A stretch of DNA of 45,271 bases, from NCBI GenBank assembly GCA_017535865.1, contig JAFXTM010000090.1, positions 1 through 45,271 of the forward strand, given 5' to 3'. Both the position numbers and the translations under genes were made by a program. This document shows positions 1 to 8,973 of this stretch, one piece after another. Source of the DNA: Oscillospiraceae bacterium. Its GTDB lineage: Bacteria; Bacillota; Clostridia; Oscillospirales; Oscillospiraceae. The notes under the pieces are model-generated. The model had not been told where the DNA came from and did no database searches. It saw only the letters and a program-made list of their open reading frames with translations. Each line of letters starts with the position of its first letter. Positions within the stretch are counted from its first letter, which is position 1.

Positions 1-1
1 C

Positions 2-859
<858 letters not shown>

Positions 860-872
860 TCGCAAAGAAGGA

Positions 873-904
873 AAGCGGGACTTCATCCGAAGTCCCGCTT
901 GTCT
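873..904 (+). terminator. Hairpin after asnS
   Basis: Perfect 12-bp stem (873-884 with 889-900) around an ATCC loop. Only a weak T-run follows (CTTGTCTT), so termination may be partial. The next gene starts 14 bases later with no room for a promoter in between, so that gene probably depends on read-through or on a promoter inside asnS. Confidence 0.7.
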
Positions 905-917
905 TACGGAGGAGAAC

Positions 918-2477
918 ATGAAGTTTTTCAGAGCGCTCGGCGCGTTTTTTCTGACCCTGCTGCTCCTTGCGGGCGGCCTGCTGGTCTATGTGCGCGTCAC
1001 GGGCGGGAGCTTGACGGACCCCTTCTCCCCGCCCGCGCCGGACGCAGAGGCGCTGCTGAGCGGCCTCCCGCTGCCGGACGTGCCGGAGGCGTTCACCGCG
1101 GACGGGCAGGCGCTGCGGGCGGCCTGGCTCCGGGAGAGGAGCGCTGCCGCTGCCGGGCCCTGTGTGCAGGAAAAAAGGAGCGCCGTCCTGCCGGTGCGCG
1201 TCACACTGACGGATCCCGAACGGCTCGCCGAGGAACTCACAGCCTCGCTGCGCGCTGCCATGGAGGAAAAGGTGCTCGCGGCCTCGCGTGCGGACGAGAT
1301 CTATGAAAACGGGGCCTACCGGCCCGAGCTGCTGCGGAGTGTGTTTTCCGGGCTGCTCGCCGACCGGCTGAGCGCGGGGGATCTTCCGCTGCGCGAGAGC
1401 GAGGCGGAGCTTCGTCTGCGCTTCACGAACGGCGACTGGATCGTCGAGGACCCGGAGCCGCTCGCGCAGGCGCTGCGGAACGGCGAAGAGGACGCCGACG
1501 CGGCGGCGGAGCGCCTTTTTGAAGCCGCGGCCGCGGCCCTGCCCGTTATCCCGCTGCACTATACGATCGACGAGAACGCGCTTGCTGGCCCTGCTCCGGA
1601 CCCGGCAAACTTCGGCGTGACGGACGACCCCGCCGTGATCGAGGCGCTGCTGCAGCGCACGGAGGCGCAGGCCCTGACCGCCGGACAGGCCCTCTGCTGG
1701 AACGCGCAGATCGAGCGCTTCCCGAACTCCTCCATCGGCTATTATCTGGATGAGACGATCCTGGTCCTGGTCTGGCAGGAGGTGGAGGCCCGCGCGGTCG
1801 GTACGTTTTCGGAGGTCTTCATCGCCGACGGCTCGCAGCTGCGGCGCAAGATCGCGGGGGACACGCCCTTCGACCTGCACTTTGAGACCTGCAGCCAGTT
1901 CGCGCGGGACACGAACGCCGTGCTCGCCGTGGGCGGGGACTTCTACCACCACGGGCGGGCCTGCGGCGTTTCCGTCTATCAGCGGGAGATCTGCCGCTTT
2001 GAGCCGAACACCTGCGACGTCTGTTATATCACCGCGGACGGGGACCTGCTCTTCAGCTACCGCGGGCAGTTCACGAGCGAGGACGAGGCCCGGCGGTTTA
2101 TCGCCGATAACGACGTGCTCTTCTCCCTGGCCTTCGGGCCGGTGCTGATCGACGGGGGCGCGGACGTGACGCCGACGAGCTACGTCTGGGGCGAGATCGA
2201 CGACACCTATGCCCGCAGCGCGCTCGGCCTGCTCGGGCCGCGCCACTACCTGACCATGAACATCAACTGCGGTCAGGGGCAGTACTACTACCTCGCCACG
2301 CTCCGCCAGGCGGCGGACGCGATGATCCGGCGCGGCTGCGTCAAGGCCTACACGCTCGACGGCGGCCAGACGGCCACGACGGTGTTCAACGGGCAGCTCG
2401 TCAACCCCGTGCAGTTCGGCTGGGAGAAGGAGATCAGCGACGTGATCTACTTCGCCACGGCCCTGCCGGAGGGTTAA
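918..2477 (+). CDS. Membrane-anchored phosphodiester glycosidase (NAGPA) domain protein
   Basis: A 519-residue protein with an N-terminal hydrophobic segment (about residues 5-27, LGAFFLTLLLLAGGLLVYV) that should anchor it or act as a signal peptide, leaving the rest outside. The C-terminal half (about 290-515) looks like the NAGPA/phosphodiester glycosidase fold: VLAVGGDFY, GPVLIDGG and the late block YTLDGGQTATTVFNGQLVNP. That family cleaves sugar phosphodiesters such as those of envelope polymers; the substrate here is unknown. The N-terminal 260 residues match nothing I recognise. The start is the ATG behind GGAGGAGA. It follows asnS closely and faces a convergent secreted-protein gene across a shared terminator. 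Domain call fairly sure, function inferred. Confidence 0.75.
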   Translation: MKFFRALGAFFLTLLLLAGGLLVYVRVTGGSLTDPFSPPAPDAEALLSGLPLPDVPEAFTADGQALRAAWLRERSAAAAGPCVQEKRSAVLPVRVTLTDPERLAEELTASLRAAMEEKVLAASRADEIYENGAYRPELLRSVFSGLLADRLSAGDLPLRESEAELRLRFTNGDWIVEDPEPLAQALRNGEEDADAAAERLFEAAAAALPVIPLHYTIDENALAGPAPDPANFGVTDDPAVIEALLQRTEAQALTAGQALCWNAQIERFPNSSIGYYLDETILVLVWQEVEARAVGTFSEVFIADGSQLRRKIAGDTPFDLHFETCSQFARDTNAVLAVGGDFYHHGRACGVSVYQREICRFEPNTCDVCYITADGDLLFSYRGQFTSEDEARRFIADNDVLFSLAFGPVLIDGGADVTPTSYVWGEIDDTYARSALGLLGPRHYLTMNINCGQGQYYYLATLRQAADAMIRRGCVKAYTLDGGQTATTVFNGQLVNPVQFGWEKEISDVIYFATALPEG

Positions 2478-2493
2478 AACAGATCGATAAAAG

Positions 2494-2531
2494 AAAGCGC
2501 CGACTGGGTTGAAAAACCCAGTCGGCGCTTT
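2494..2531. terminator. Bidirectional terminator between convergent genes
   Basis: Perfect 17-bp stem (2494-2510 with 2515-2531) capped by a GAAA tetraloop. It lies between the stop codons of the plus-strand glycosidase-like gene and the minus-strand secreted-protein gene. T-rich flanks occur on the minus side (CTTTCTTTTATC). Confidence 0.88.
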
Positions 2532-2573
2532 GGTATGTCGGGTGTCGGCGGTTCGCGGGAACTGCCCTCGTCT

Positions 2574-3752
2574 TTAGCCGAACAGCCCGGACCCGGCCGC
2601 CGCGCGCATCACGAAGCTGAGCACCGGCATGATCGTGACCTGCAGCTCCTGCGTGAGTTCGTTCTGCTGTTCCTCGCTCAGCTCGCCGCTGAGCTCGATC
2701 ACCTCGTCCGGAAAAGCGCAGCGCTGCAGCTCCGCCTCGCCGCTGACAGCGGTCGCCGTCAAACTGGCCTTGAAGGCCTCGGTCTCCGCGTTCAGCAGGA
2801 TCGTACCGGCCTCGCGCGCAAAGCGCAGATCAAAGAGGAAAGCGTCGGGCGCCGAGAGCGTGAACGAAACGTCCTTGCCCGCCGCAAGATCGAGGACGAG
2901 GCTCGGGGCGCCTGCGGCAATGGCCTCCGCGTCCGCGAAGACATCACAGTGCGTGGTCAGGCCCTGTTCGCCGGTACGGAAGGAGCCCTCCATGCGAAAC
3001 ACGGGGTCGTTACCCTCCGCGGGCTTGAGGCAAAAGAGATAGAAGTCTCCGCCGTCCTCAAGCGTCTCCAGATCGAAGAGAAGGCGGCGCGTATCCTCGG
3101 ACAGCAGCGTTCCGCCGCTGACGGGCGTGACGTTGAGCTCAGCGTGTACGCCGCCGTTGCCGGACACGGAACCGGAGAGCTCCACACCCTCACCCTTGGC
3201 CTCAAGCTCGTCCAGCGCCTCCTGCAGCCCCTCCGCGTTCGGGGCGCTGCCCATCAGGGGGACAAGCTCTCTAAGCAGCTCGCTCACGGCGGTGTAGGGA
3301 AGGCGGAACGTGATGGCGTCGCCCTCCATGCCGATCTCGGCCTGGGACAGGACCTTCTCTGTCAGCGCGGAAACGAGGGCGTCAAGGTCCGGGCCTTCAC
3401 CGTCCGCGCCGGCAGGGGACAGGGCCGCAGAGGTCCCGGCGACGGGGAGAGCGTAGCTGTGGCTGAACCCGTCGGCTGCGAGCAGCACGCGCTCGCCGTC
3501 CATGCGAAGAGCGGCGGTCAGGAGAGGCTTGTCGGCACCGAGCAGGTTCAAGACCAGGCAGGCGTCCTCTTCCTCCTCACCGAGCACGCCGACGCGCAGC
3601 GTGAGGCCGGAGAGATCGAGGCGGACGGTCTCGCCGGAGGCGGTAAAGTCCAGTACAGGGTCCTTCAGTTCCAGGGCCGGGGCGGCCTCGGCAAAGGCAG
3701 CGGCCGAACCGAGCAGCAGCACGGCCAGGATCACGGCGATCAGTTTCTTCAT
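2574..3752 (-). CDS. Secreted protein of unknown function
   Basis: A 392-residue protein with a clear signal peptide (MKKLIAVILAVLLLGSAAAFAEA, cleavage probably after AFA). It has no lipobox and no further membrane span. The mature part is acidic and alternates short beta-type segments (TVRLDLSGLTLRVGVLG, SLTATAVSGEAEL) with loops, and ends in a moderately hydrophobic tail (TIMPVLSFVMRAAAGSGLFG). I do not recognise a family. The start ATG has GAAAGGAG eight bases upstream. It is the last gene of the minus-strand run repressor-ATPase-permease, separated from the permease by a GC-rich hairpin, so it may be a secreted accessory of that ABC system; this is context only. Confidence 0.7.
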   Translation of the reverse strand: MKKLIAVILAVLLLGSAAAFAEAAPALELKDPVLDFTASGETVRLDLSGLTLRVGVLGEEEEDACLVLNLLGADKPLLTAALRMDGERVLLAADGFSHSYALPVAGTSAALSPAGADGEGPDLDALVSALTEKVLSQAEIGMEGDAITFRLPYTAVSELLRELVPLMGSAPNAEGLQEALDELEAKGEGVELSGSVSGNGGVHAELNVTPVSGGTLLSEDTRRLLFDLETLEDGGDFYLFCLKPAEGNDPVFRMEGSFRTGEQGLTTHCDVFADAEAIAAGAPSLVLDLAAGKDVSFTLSAPDAFLFDLRFAREAGTILLNAETEAFKASLTATAVSGEAELQRCAFPDEVIELSGELSEEQQNELTQELQVTIMPVLSFVMRAAAGSGLFG

Positions 3753-3801
3753 GGGAAGACTCCTTTCGAAATGAGCGCGGATTTCCCGCTTGTTTTATGT
3801 A

Positions 3802-3834
3802 TCACGCGCGGCGGCGGACAGCCGCCGCGCGTGA
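3802..3834. terminator. GC-rich intercistronic hairpin
   Basis: Perfect 14-bp stem (3802-3815 with 3821-3834) and a 5-base loop between the ABC permease stop and the secreted-protein start, both on the minus strand. No proper T-run follows in the minus direction, so it is more likely an attenuating or RNA-stabilising hairpin than a full terminator. Confidence 0.6.
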
Positions 3835-3853
3835 ACCGGGGTGAGAAGATCTA

Positions 3854-4687
3854 TCAGCTGAGGTTCAGGCCGCGGCGCAGGCTCAGCGTGGTCGCAAAGT
3901 ACAGCAGCGCGCCCTGCAGCAGCGCAGCGCCGAGGGAGAAGCGCAGTAGCCGCCGTTCGTAGAATATCAGCATCTCCAGCTCTCCCTTTTCGACCGTGAG
4001 CGCGGCCAGATCATGCAGCCGGAAACCCAGGAGATTGGTCGCAAGGCTCAGCACGAAGCTGAGCGCCACGAAAAAGACGATGCTCAGGAGGATCTTGTCT
4101 TTACTGAACATGTGGCCCATGGCCATGGCCGCGTAGAAGTGCAGGCAGCCCGCGATCGAGCCGAGCAGGATCAGCGCGATGAGCTCGGTGAAGAAGATGG
4201 TGATGTCCCCGCTGTGGATGCCATGGGCGGACAGAAGGGCCTTGATCTCGGCCCAGCTGGGCAGCTGCGCGAAGAGCTCGCTCAGGTTCGTGCCGGACTG
4301 GATCAGCGCGGTCAGGGAGACGATCGCAAGAATCAGAAGACCAGTTGCAATGAACCAGACCAGCGAGACGAGCAGCTTCGACCAGACCAGGCCGTGAACG
4401 CTCACCGGCAGGGTGTGCATCAGATAGCCCTCATCCTTGAGCAGGTTGCGGTAGAAGCGGGAGACCATCAGCCAGAGCGTCACGATCATTGCGCCGAAGA
4501 CGGCGAACCCGAAGAAAATGAGCACGATGACGGCGAGGATGCGCAGCACGGCGCTGTCGCTCATGCTGGAGTCGAGGAAACGGATGGAAAAGTTGGCGAA
4601 CACGCTGAGGATCAGCAGCGCGCCGAAGACGGGCAGCATGATGCGCCCGGTGGCGCGGAATTCCTGTTTCAAAAGCTTTCCTAACAT
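3854..4687 (-). CDS. ABC-2 type transporter permease
   Basis: A 277-residue integral membrane protein with about six hydrophobic spans, starting MLGKLLKQEFRATGR, the basic N-terminal stretch common in ABC-2 permeases of the bacitracin/Ytr type. Spans are visible at about 17-38, 52-75, 103-128, 165-190, 200-222 and 250-268. It overlaps the upstream ATPase gene by seven bases, so translation is probably coupled. With the GntR-family gene it forms a regulator-ATPase-permease set. Such systems usually respond to envelope stress or export peptides or lipids; the substrate cannot be read from the sequence. Confidence 0.82.
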   Translation of the reverse strand: MLGKLLKQEFRATGRIMLPVFGALLILSVFANFSIRFLDSSMSDSAVLRILAVIVLIFFGFAVFGAMIVTLWLMVSRFYRNLLKDEGYLMHTLPVSVHGLVWSKLLVSLVWFIATGLLILAIVSLTALIQSGTNLSELFAQLPSWAEIKALLSAHGIHSGDITIFFTELIALILLGSIAGCLHFYAAMAMGHMFSKDKILLSIVFFVALSFVLSLATNLLGFRLHDLAALTVEKGELEMLIFYERRLLRFSLGAALLQGALLYFATTLSLRRGLNLS

Positions 4688-5376
4688 CTGAATACCTCCC
4701 GGAAATACTGGTCCACGCTCATGCCCTTTTCCTCGCGGATGCTGTCCACGGAGGACTGGAGCAGGATCTGTCCGTTCTGAATAAAGAGCACCTCGTCGAG
4801 TACCGGTTCCACGTCGGCGATCAGGTGCGTGGAGATTACGACGGCGGCCTCGGGGTTGTAGTTGCGGATGATGGTGTCGAGGATATAGTCCCGGGTGGCC
4901 GGGTCAACGCCGCCGATGGGCTCGTCGAGCAGATAGAGCTTCGCCCGGCGGCTCATGACCAGGATGAGCTGCACCTTCTCGCGCGTGCCCTTGGACATCT
5001 GCTTGACCTTCTGCGCCGGATCGAGGCCGAGGCGCGCGAGCATCTCCTCGGCGCGGGCGCGGTCGAAGTCCGCATAAAAGTCCTGGAAGAAGTCCATCAG
5101 CTGCTTCGGGGTCATCCACTCCGGCAGGTACTCCTTGTCGGAGAGGTAGCTGACGATGGCCTTGCTGTGCGGGCCGGGGGCCTCGCCGTCGATGAGGATC
5201 TCGCCCTCCGACGGGGTCAGCAGGCCGTTGGCCAGCTTGATGAGCGTGGTCTTGCCGCTGCCGTTCGGGCCCAGCAGGCCGATCACGCGGCCCGGCTCGA
5301 TGCTCAGGCTCACCCTGTCAAGCGCCGTGGTCCTGCCGAAGCGCTTGCTCAATTCTCTGCATTCCAAAATCGGCAT
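4681..5376 (-). CDS. ABC transporter ATP-binding protein (YtrB-like)
   Basis: A 231-residue nucleotide-binding subunit, cytoplasmic partner of the adjacent permease. Walker A is GPNGSGKTT (about 36-44), Walker B LYLLDEP (about 147-153) followed by a D-loop GGVD, and the switch His is in ISTHLIADVE. The signature is MSKGTREK (about 127-134) in place of LSGGQ, a form common in YtrB-type ATPases. The gene ends inside the permease start and begins two bases after the repressor stop codon, so the three genes are one translationally coupled operon. Family assignment is firm, substrate unknown. Confidence 0.9.
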   Translation of the reverse strand: MPILECRELSKRFGRTTALDRVSLSIEPGRVIGLLGPNGSGKTTLIKLANGLLTPSEGEILIDGEAPGPHSKAIVSYLSDKEYLPEWMTPKQLMDFFQDFYADFDRARAEEMLARLGLDPAQKVKQMSKGTREKVQLILVMSRRAKLYLLDEPIGGVDPATRDYILDTIIRNYNPEAAVVISTHLIADVEPVLDEVLFIQNGQILLQSSVDSIREEKGMSVDQYFREVFRC

Positions 5377-5378
5377 CT

Positions 5379-5735
5379 TTACGCCTCCTCCTCTAACAGG
5401 GCGATGATCTCCGCCCGTTCATAGCCCAGCTTTTTCATGGCGTCCAGAAAGGCTGCCAGCTGCCCCTGGGCGAGGGCACGCTTGTTTTGATCGATCACGT
5501 TCGCATCCTCCGTTACAAATCGTCCGTTCGTGCGCTGGGAATAGACCAGCCCCTGGCGCTCAAGCTCCTGCAGCGCCCGCTGCAGGGTGTTGGGATTCAC
5601 GCCCGCCTCAGCGGCCATGTCCCGGACGGAGCTCAGGCGCATCCCCGGGGTGAAGACGCCGGATACGATCGCAAGTCGGATCTGCTCGACCAGCTGGGAA
5701 TAGATCGGCAGATCGTTCCGAAAGATCCACTCCAT
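5379..5735 (-). CDS. GntR-family repressor, YtrA type
   Basis: A 118-residue regulator: a winged helix-turn-helix (about residues 10-75: PIYSQLVEQIRLAIVSG, LSSVRDMAAEAGVNPNTLQR, GLVYSQRTNGRFV) and a short helical C-terminal tail without a ligand domain, as in the YtrA subfamily. The ATG at 5735 is preferred over an in-frame GTG 21 bases upstream, because AAAGGAGGT sits just before the ATG and would lie inside the longer reading frame. It opens the ABC operon and has a palindrome over its own -10 box, so it very probably represses its own operon until an unknown signal arrives. Confidence 0.9.
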   Translation of the reverse strand: MEWIFRNDLPIYSQLVEQIRLAIVSGVFTPGMRLSSVRDMAAEAGVNPNTLQRALQELERQGLVYSQRTNGRFVTEDANVIDQNKRALAQGQLAAFLDAMKKLGYERAEIIALLEEEA

Positions 5736-5756
5736 GCGGCACCTCCTTTGTGTCAC

Positions 5757-5776
5757 TGTATTAAGCGATTAGTACA
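5757..5776. promoter_or_regulatory. Probable YtrA-type operator
   Basis: Near-perfect palindrome TGTACTAA-N4-TTAATACA (minus strand, 7 of 8 positions matched). It overlaps the -10 box and the expected transcription start of the repressor-ABC operon. GntR/YtrA proteins bind as dimers to such dyads, so autorepression is expected. Confidence 0.72.
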
Positions 5777-5802
5777 ATAACACACGCGTGCGGTCCTGTC
5801 AA
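5774..5802 (-). promoter_or_regulatory. Promoter of the repressor-ABC operon
   Basis: Sigma-A type: TTGACA at 5797-5802, 17-base spacer, TATTGT at 5774-5779. The -35 box is consensus. Confidence 0.85.
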
Positions 5803-5831
5803 GTGCTTTTTGAAAAAAAGATAAAAAAATT

Positions 5832-5859
5832 TTTGCCTCCCCGAAACCGGGGAGGCAAA
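5832..5859 (-). terminator. Terminator of the murI-argS operon
   Basis: 12-bp stem (5832-5843 with 5848-5859), AAAC loop on the plus strand, followed on the minus strand by a long T-rich tract (AAAAATTTTTTTATC). Classical intrinsic terminator 25 bases after the argS stop. Confidence 0.92.
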
Positions 5860-5883
5860 GACAACAGAAAGAGGGAAAGACGC

Positions 5884-7623
5884 TCACATCTTTTCCGGGG
5901 CGCTCACGCCGACGATTGAGAGCGACAGCGCGATCACGCGGCGCGTGCAGTCTGCCAGGAGCAGCCGGGCGTCCCGGATCTCCGCCTCAGCGCCCTTGAT
6001 GCGGCAGGCGGTGTAGAAGCGGTGGAAGCGGGCGGCGAGCTCGGTCACATACTTGTTGATGCGGCTCGGGTCGTAGCTCTGCGCGGCGAGGCGGATCTCC
6101 TCGGGCAGGGCGGCGAGCTGCTTGATGAGCTCGCGCTCGCTGGGCTCCGTCAGCAGCGAGAGCTCCGCCGTCTCCGGGACGGGGCAGCCCTCGGCCTCGA
6201 GCGCCGCGAGCAGGCTGCAGATGCGCGCGTGCGCATACTGCACATAGTAGACCGGGTTCTCGCTGTCCTGCCGGACGGCGAGATCAAGGTCGAACTCCAC
6301 GGGGCTCTCGGGCCGGGAGTTAAAGAAGTAACGGGCGGCGTCCACCGGGATCTCGTCGAGCAGATCGGTGAGGGAGATGGCCTTGCCGGTGCGCTTGGAC
6401 ATGCGGACGACCTCGCCGTTGCGCGTGAGCTTCACGAGCTGCATCAGCACGATGTCGAGCCGGTGCTCCCCGTCGAGGCCGAGCGCGTCGAGCGCGGCTT
6501 TCAGTCGGGCGACGTGGCCGTGGTGATCGGCGCCCCAGACGTTGATGGCCTTGTCGAAGCCGCGCTGCTCGAGCTTGTTGCGGTGATAGGCGATGTCCGC
6601 GGCAAAGTAGGTATAGAAACCGTTGGCGCGGCGCAACACGTCGTCCTTGAGCTCGAGCTTTTCGATCTCCTCCTCGCTCTTGCCCTGCTGTCTCAGCTTG
6701 TCCGCGAGGATGCGGGAGGTGGCCAGCCATTGCGCGCCGTCCTTCTCATAGATCCAGCCGCGCTCGGCGAGCGCCTGCACGGACGCGGCCACATAGCCGC
6801 TCGCGTGCAGCTCGGACTCGAAGAACCAGCGGTCGTACTCGATGCCGTAGCGGCGCAGGTCGCACTGCATCCGGGGGATGTTGTGCGCCAGCCCGAAGGC
6901 GGCCAGGGCGGCGTGGCGGTCGGCCTCGGGCCGCTCCAGCCAGCCCGGACCCTCCTCGGCGAGGAAGGCCGCGGCGAGCTCGCGGATATCGTCCCCGTGG
7001 TAGCCGTCCTCGGGAAAGGCCACGGCGTCTTCCCCGAGAAGGAGCTGCTGATAGCGCGCGTCGAGGGAGCTCGCGAACTTCTCGATCTGGTTGCCCGCGT
7101 CGTTGACATAGAACTCGCGCCAGACCTTCCAGCCCGCACGGTCGAGCACGCTCGCGAGCGCGTCGCCCAGCACGCCGCCGCGGGCGTTGCCCATGTGCAT
7201 GGGGCCGGTGGGGTTGGCGGAGACGAACTCCACCATCACGGTCCGCCCCTGCCCCTCGTCGAGCCTGCCGTAGTCCGCGCCCTCGGTCCGGACGGCGGCG
7301 AGCACGTCGGCGTACCAGCGCGCGGAGAGGCGGAAATTCAAAAAGCCGGGACCGGCAGCCTCGAGGGAGTCGAACCAGGTCCCCGCGAGCTCCGCGTTTT
7401 CGATGAGGATCTCCGCGATCCGGCGCGGGGCCATGCGCAGCGCGCGGGCGCCGGTCATGGCGTGATTCGCGGCGAAGTCGCCGTTGGCGGTGTCCTTCGG
7501 GATCTCCACCGTGCCGGCGAGCGCCGCCCCTGCGGGCAGCTGCCCCTTCTCCACAGCGGCGCGGTACGCCGCCTGCAGGATCTCGTTGACGCTGTCTTTC
7601 GCAGCCTGGATCAGATTGGCCAT
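5884..7623 (-). CDS. argS: Arginine-tRNA ligase
   Basis: Class I synthetase charging tRNA(Arg), 579 residues, normal length. The HIGH-type motif is HMGN (about 143-146) inside the family block VSANPTGPMHMGNARGG. The KMSKS-type motif is RMSKRTGKAISL (about 407-418). The C-terminal anticodon-binding helical domain shows VQYAHARICSLL and ends SLSIVGVSAPEKM, typical for ArgRS. It starts seven bases after the DUF1934 gene in a murI-DUF1934-argS operon, an arrangement (DUF1934 beside argS) recurrent in Firmicutes. No T-box leader is seen; expression should come from the murI promoter. A strong terminator follows. Confidence 0.97.
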   Translation of the reverse strand: MANLIQAAKDSVNEILQAAYRAAVEKGQLPAGAALAGTVEIPKDTANGDFAANHAMTGARALRMAPRRIAEILIENAELAGTWFDSLEAAGPGFLNFRLSARWYADVLAAVRTEGADYGRLDEGQGRTVMVEFVSANPTGPMHMGNARGGVLGDALASVLDRAGWKVWREFYVNDAGNQIEKFASSLDARYQQLLLGEDAVAFPEDGYHGDDIRELAAAFLAEEGPGWLERPEADRHAALAAFGLAHNIPRMQCDLRRYGIEYDRWFFESELHASGYVAASVQALAERGWIYEKDGAQWLATSRILADKLRQQGKSEEEIEKLELKDDVLRRANGFYTYFAADIAYHRNKLEQRGFDKAINVWGADHHGHVARLKAALDALGLDGEHRLDIVLMQLVKLTRNGEVVRMSKRTGKAISLTDLLDEIPVDAARYFFNSRPESPVEFDLDLAVRQDSENPVYYVQYAHARICSLLAALEAEGCPVPETAELSLLTEPSERELIKQLAALPEEIRLAAQSYDPSRINKYVTELAARFHRFYTACRIKGAEAEIRDARLLLADCTRRVIALSLSIVGVSAPEKM

Positions 7624-7629
7624 CTCTTT

Positions 7630-8073
7630 TTACTCTCCCATTTGTCGGATCGTGATCGAAAACCTGTTGCGCGCCACCACGGCGTGCTCCATGTCCACCA
7701 CGTAGTCGATCTCCACCCTGCCGCCGTGCTCATTCACATCCTGGCGGATGCTGCGGGTGTCCACGCCCATGGTCGCCTGCCCGAAGGGCGTCGAGTAGAG
7801 GAAGGAGCTCTTGCTCCCCTCCTTGAAGACCATACGGCTCTGCACCGTGCCGGCGCGGTCAACGACCACCTGGTCGGGCAGGATCGTCACGCTCGTGCGT
7901 GTGCCCTCAAGGCCGGTGACCTCGCTCTCCTGATAGCTCAGACGGGCGACGGGGGCCTGAAACTGGTACTGCCCGTCGGTGGAAAACTCCAGGCTGTCCG
8001 GCTCCTCGTCGTCATATCCGTTGACGCTGTGGAAGGAGATCCAGACGTCCATCACATCTTTTTTCTTTTTCAT
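7630..8073 (-). CDS. DUF1934 family beta-barrel protein (YwiB-like)
   Basis: A 147-residue cytoplasmic protein without signal peptide, starting MKKKKDVMDVWISFHSVNG. It matches the DUF1934/YwiB pattern of small calycin-like beta-barrel proteins found next to argS in Firmicutes: successive strands DSLEFSTDGQYQFQ, YQESEVTGLEGTRTSVTI, QSRMVFKEGSKSSFLYSTPF and EIDYVVDMEHAVVARNRFSI, ending IRQMGE. The molecular role of the family is not known. It lies between murI and argS on the same strand with short gaps, so it is co-transcribed. Family assignment is from recall of the pattern and context. Confidence 0.8.
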   Translation of the reverse strand: MKKKKDVMDVWISFHSVNGYDDEEPDSLEFSTDGQYQFQAPVARLSYQESEVTGLEGTRTSVTILPDQVVVDRAGTVQSRMVFKEGSKSSFLYSTPFGQATMGVDTRSIRQDVNEHGGRVEIDYVVDMEHAVVARNRFSITIRQMGE

Positions 8074-8099
8074 AGGGTACTCCTTGTGTCTGTGCTGTA

Positions 8100-8909
8100 T
8101 CAGTTCACGCTCCAGACCGGCAGCGCCTCGACCGGACTGCCGAGAGGACGGCCGAGCAGCCGGACGGCGGCCCGCTCAAAGACGGCCGGATAGCCGGAGG
8201 TGAAAAAGCGCTCCTGTCCGCTGCCGCCCCCGGCCAGACCCTCGCGTACGAGGTAGTCCCGGAGCTGGGCGGCGCCGCAGACGCTGGCGCTGACGGTCCG
8301 GACCTCCGGACCGAGATAGGCGCGTACGGCCTCGTCGACGATGCCGTAATGCGTGCAGCCGTAGAGCAGGCCCTGCGCCCCCGCGCGCTTCACGGGGCCG
8401 AGGTATTCGTCGATCGCGTCGTGCAGCGGCCCGTCGTCCGGCGTGATATGACCGCTCTCGATGAGCGGGACGAAGGCGGGGCAGGGAACGGCCAGGATCT
8501 CCCGCCCGGGGCAGCGCGCCGTCAGCGCGCGCGAAAAGGCCCCGCTGTCGATGCTGGCCTGGGTGGCGATGACGGCGAGCGGCCCGTCCCCGGGGATCTG
8601 CGCCATGGCCTCCACGCTTGCGCGCAGGACGCCGAAGCAGGGGATCGGATAGGCGTCCAGCAGATCGGCCGCCGTGCTCGAGAGCGTCCCGCAGGCCACA
8701 AAAACGGCCTTGACGCCGAAGCCCGCCATGAAATCGAGATTCTGCCGCCCCATCCGGCGCAGCTGCTCCTTCGGGCGCCCGCCGTAGGGCATGCGCCCGG
8801 TATCGCCGAAAAAGATCAGATCCTCCTCCGGGAGCAGCGCGCGCAGGGCCATCAGCCCCGTCAGCCCGCCCAGGCCGGAATCTATAATACCGATCGGTCG
8901 TGTATCCAT
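8100..8909 (-). CDS. murI: Glutamate racemase
   Basis: Makes D-glutamate from L-glutamate for peptidoglycan, cytoplasmic, cofactor-independent, 269 residues. Family motifs: IIDSGLGGL (Asp10-Ser11), GDTGRMPYG (about 35-43), the first catalytic Cys in ACGTLSS (Cys73) and the second in GCTHY (Cys185, His187). Both catalytic cysteines are present. The usual Asn after the first Cys (ACNT) is Gly here and the Pro after GCTHY is Gly, so the substrate pocket departs from the textbook enzyme. AAGGAG lies seven bases before the ATG. It leads the operon murI-DUF1934-argS from a good promoter. A related amino-acid racemase is less likely but possible. Confidence 0.88.
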   Translation of the reverse strand: MDTRPIGIIDSGLGGLTGLMALRALLPEEDLIFFGDTGRMPYGGRPKEQLRRMGRQNLDFMAGFGVKAVFVACGTLSSTAADLLDAYPIPCFGVLRASVEAMAQIPGDGPLAVIATQASIDSGAFSRALTARCPGREILAVPCPAFVPLIESGHITPDDGPLHDAIDEYLGPVKRAGAQGLLYGCTHYGIVDEAVRAYLGPEVRTVSASVCGAAQLRDYLVREGLAGGGSGQERFFTSGYPAVFERAAVRLLGRPLGSPVEALPVWSVN

Positions 8910-8937
8910 ACTTGAACTCCTTACCTGCAGACAATTT

Positions 8938-8966
8938 AATATACACTAAAAGCATGCCGATGACAA
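8938..8966 (-). promoter_or_regulatory. Promoter of murI-DUF1934-argS
   Basis: TTGTCA at 8961-8966, 17-base spacer, TATATT at 8938-8943 (minus strand). The leader is about 20 bases and ends in AAGGAG. Confidence 0.78.
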
Positions 8967-8973
8967 GCGTTTT

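Noticed and set aside
5736-5756. GTG at 5756 as the start of the YtrA-type repressor
   Set aside because: It would place the ribosome site AAAGGAGGT inside the coding region; the ATG at 5735 is correctly spaced behind it.
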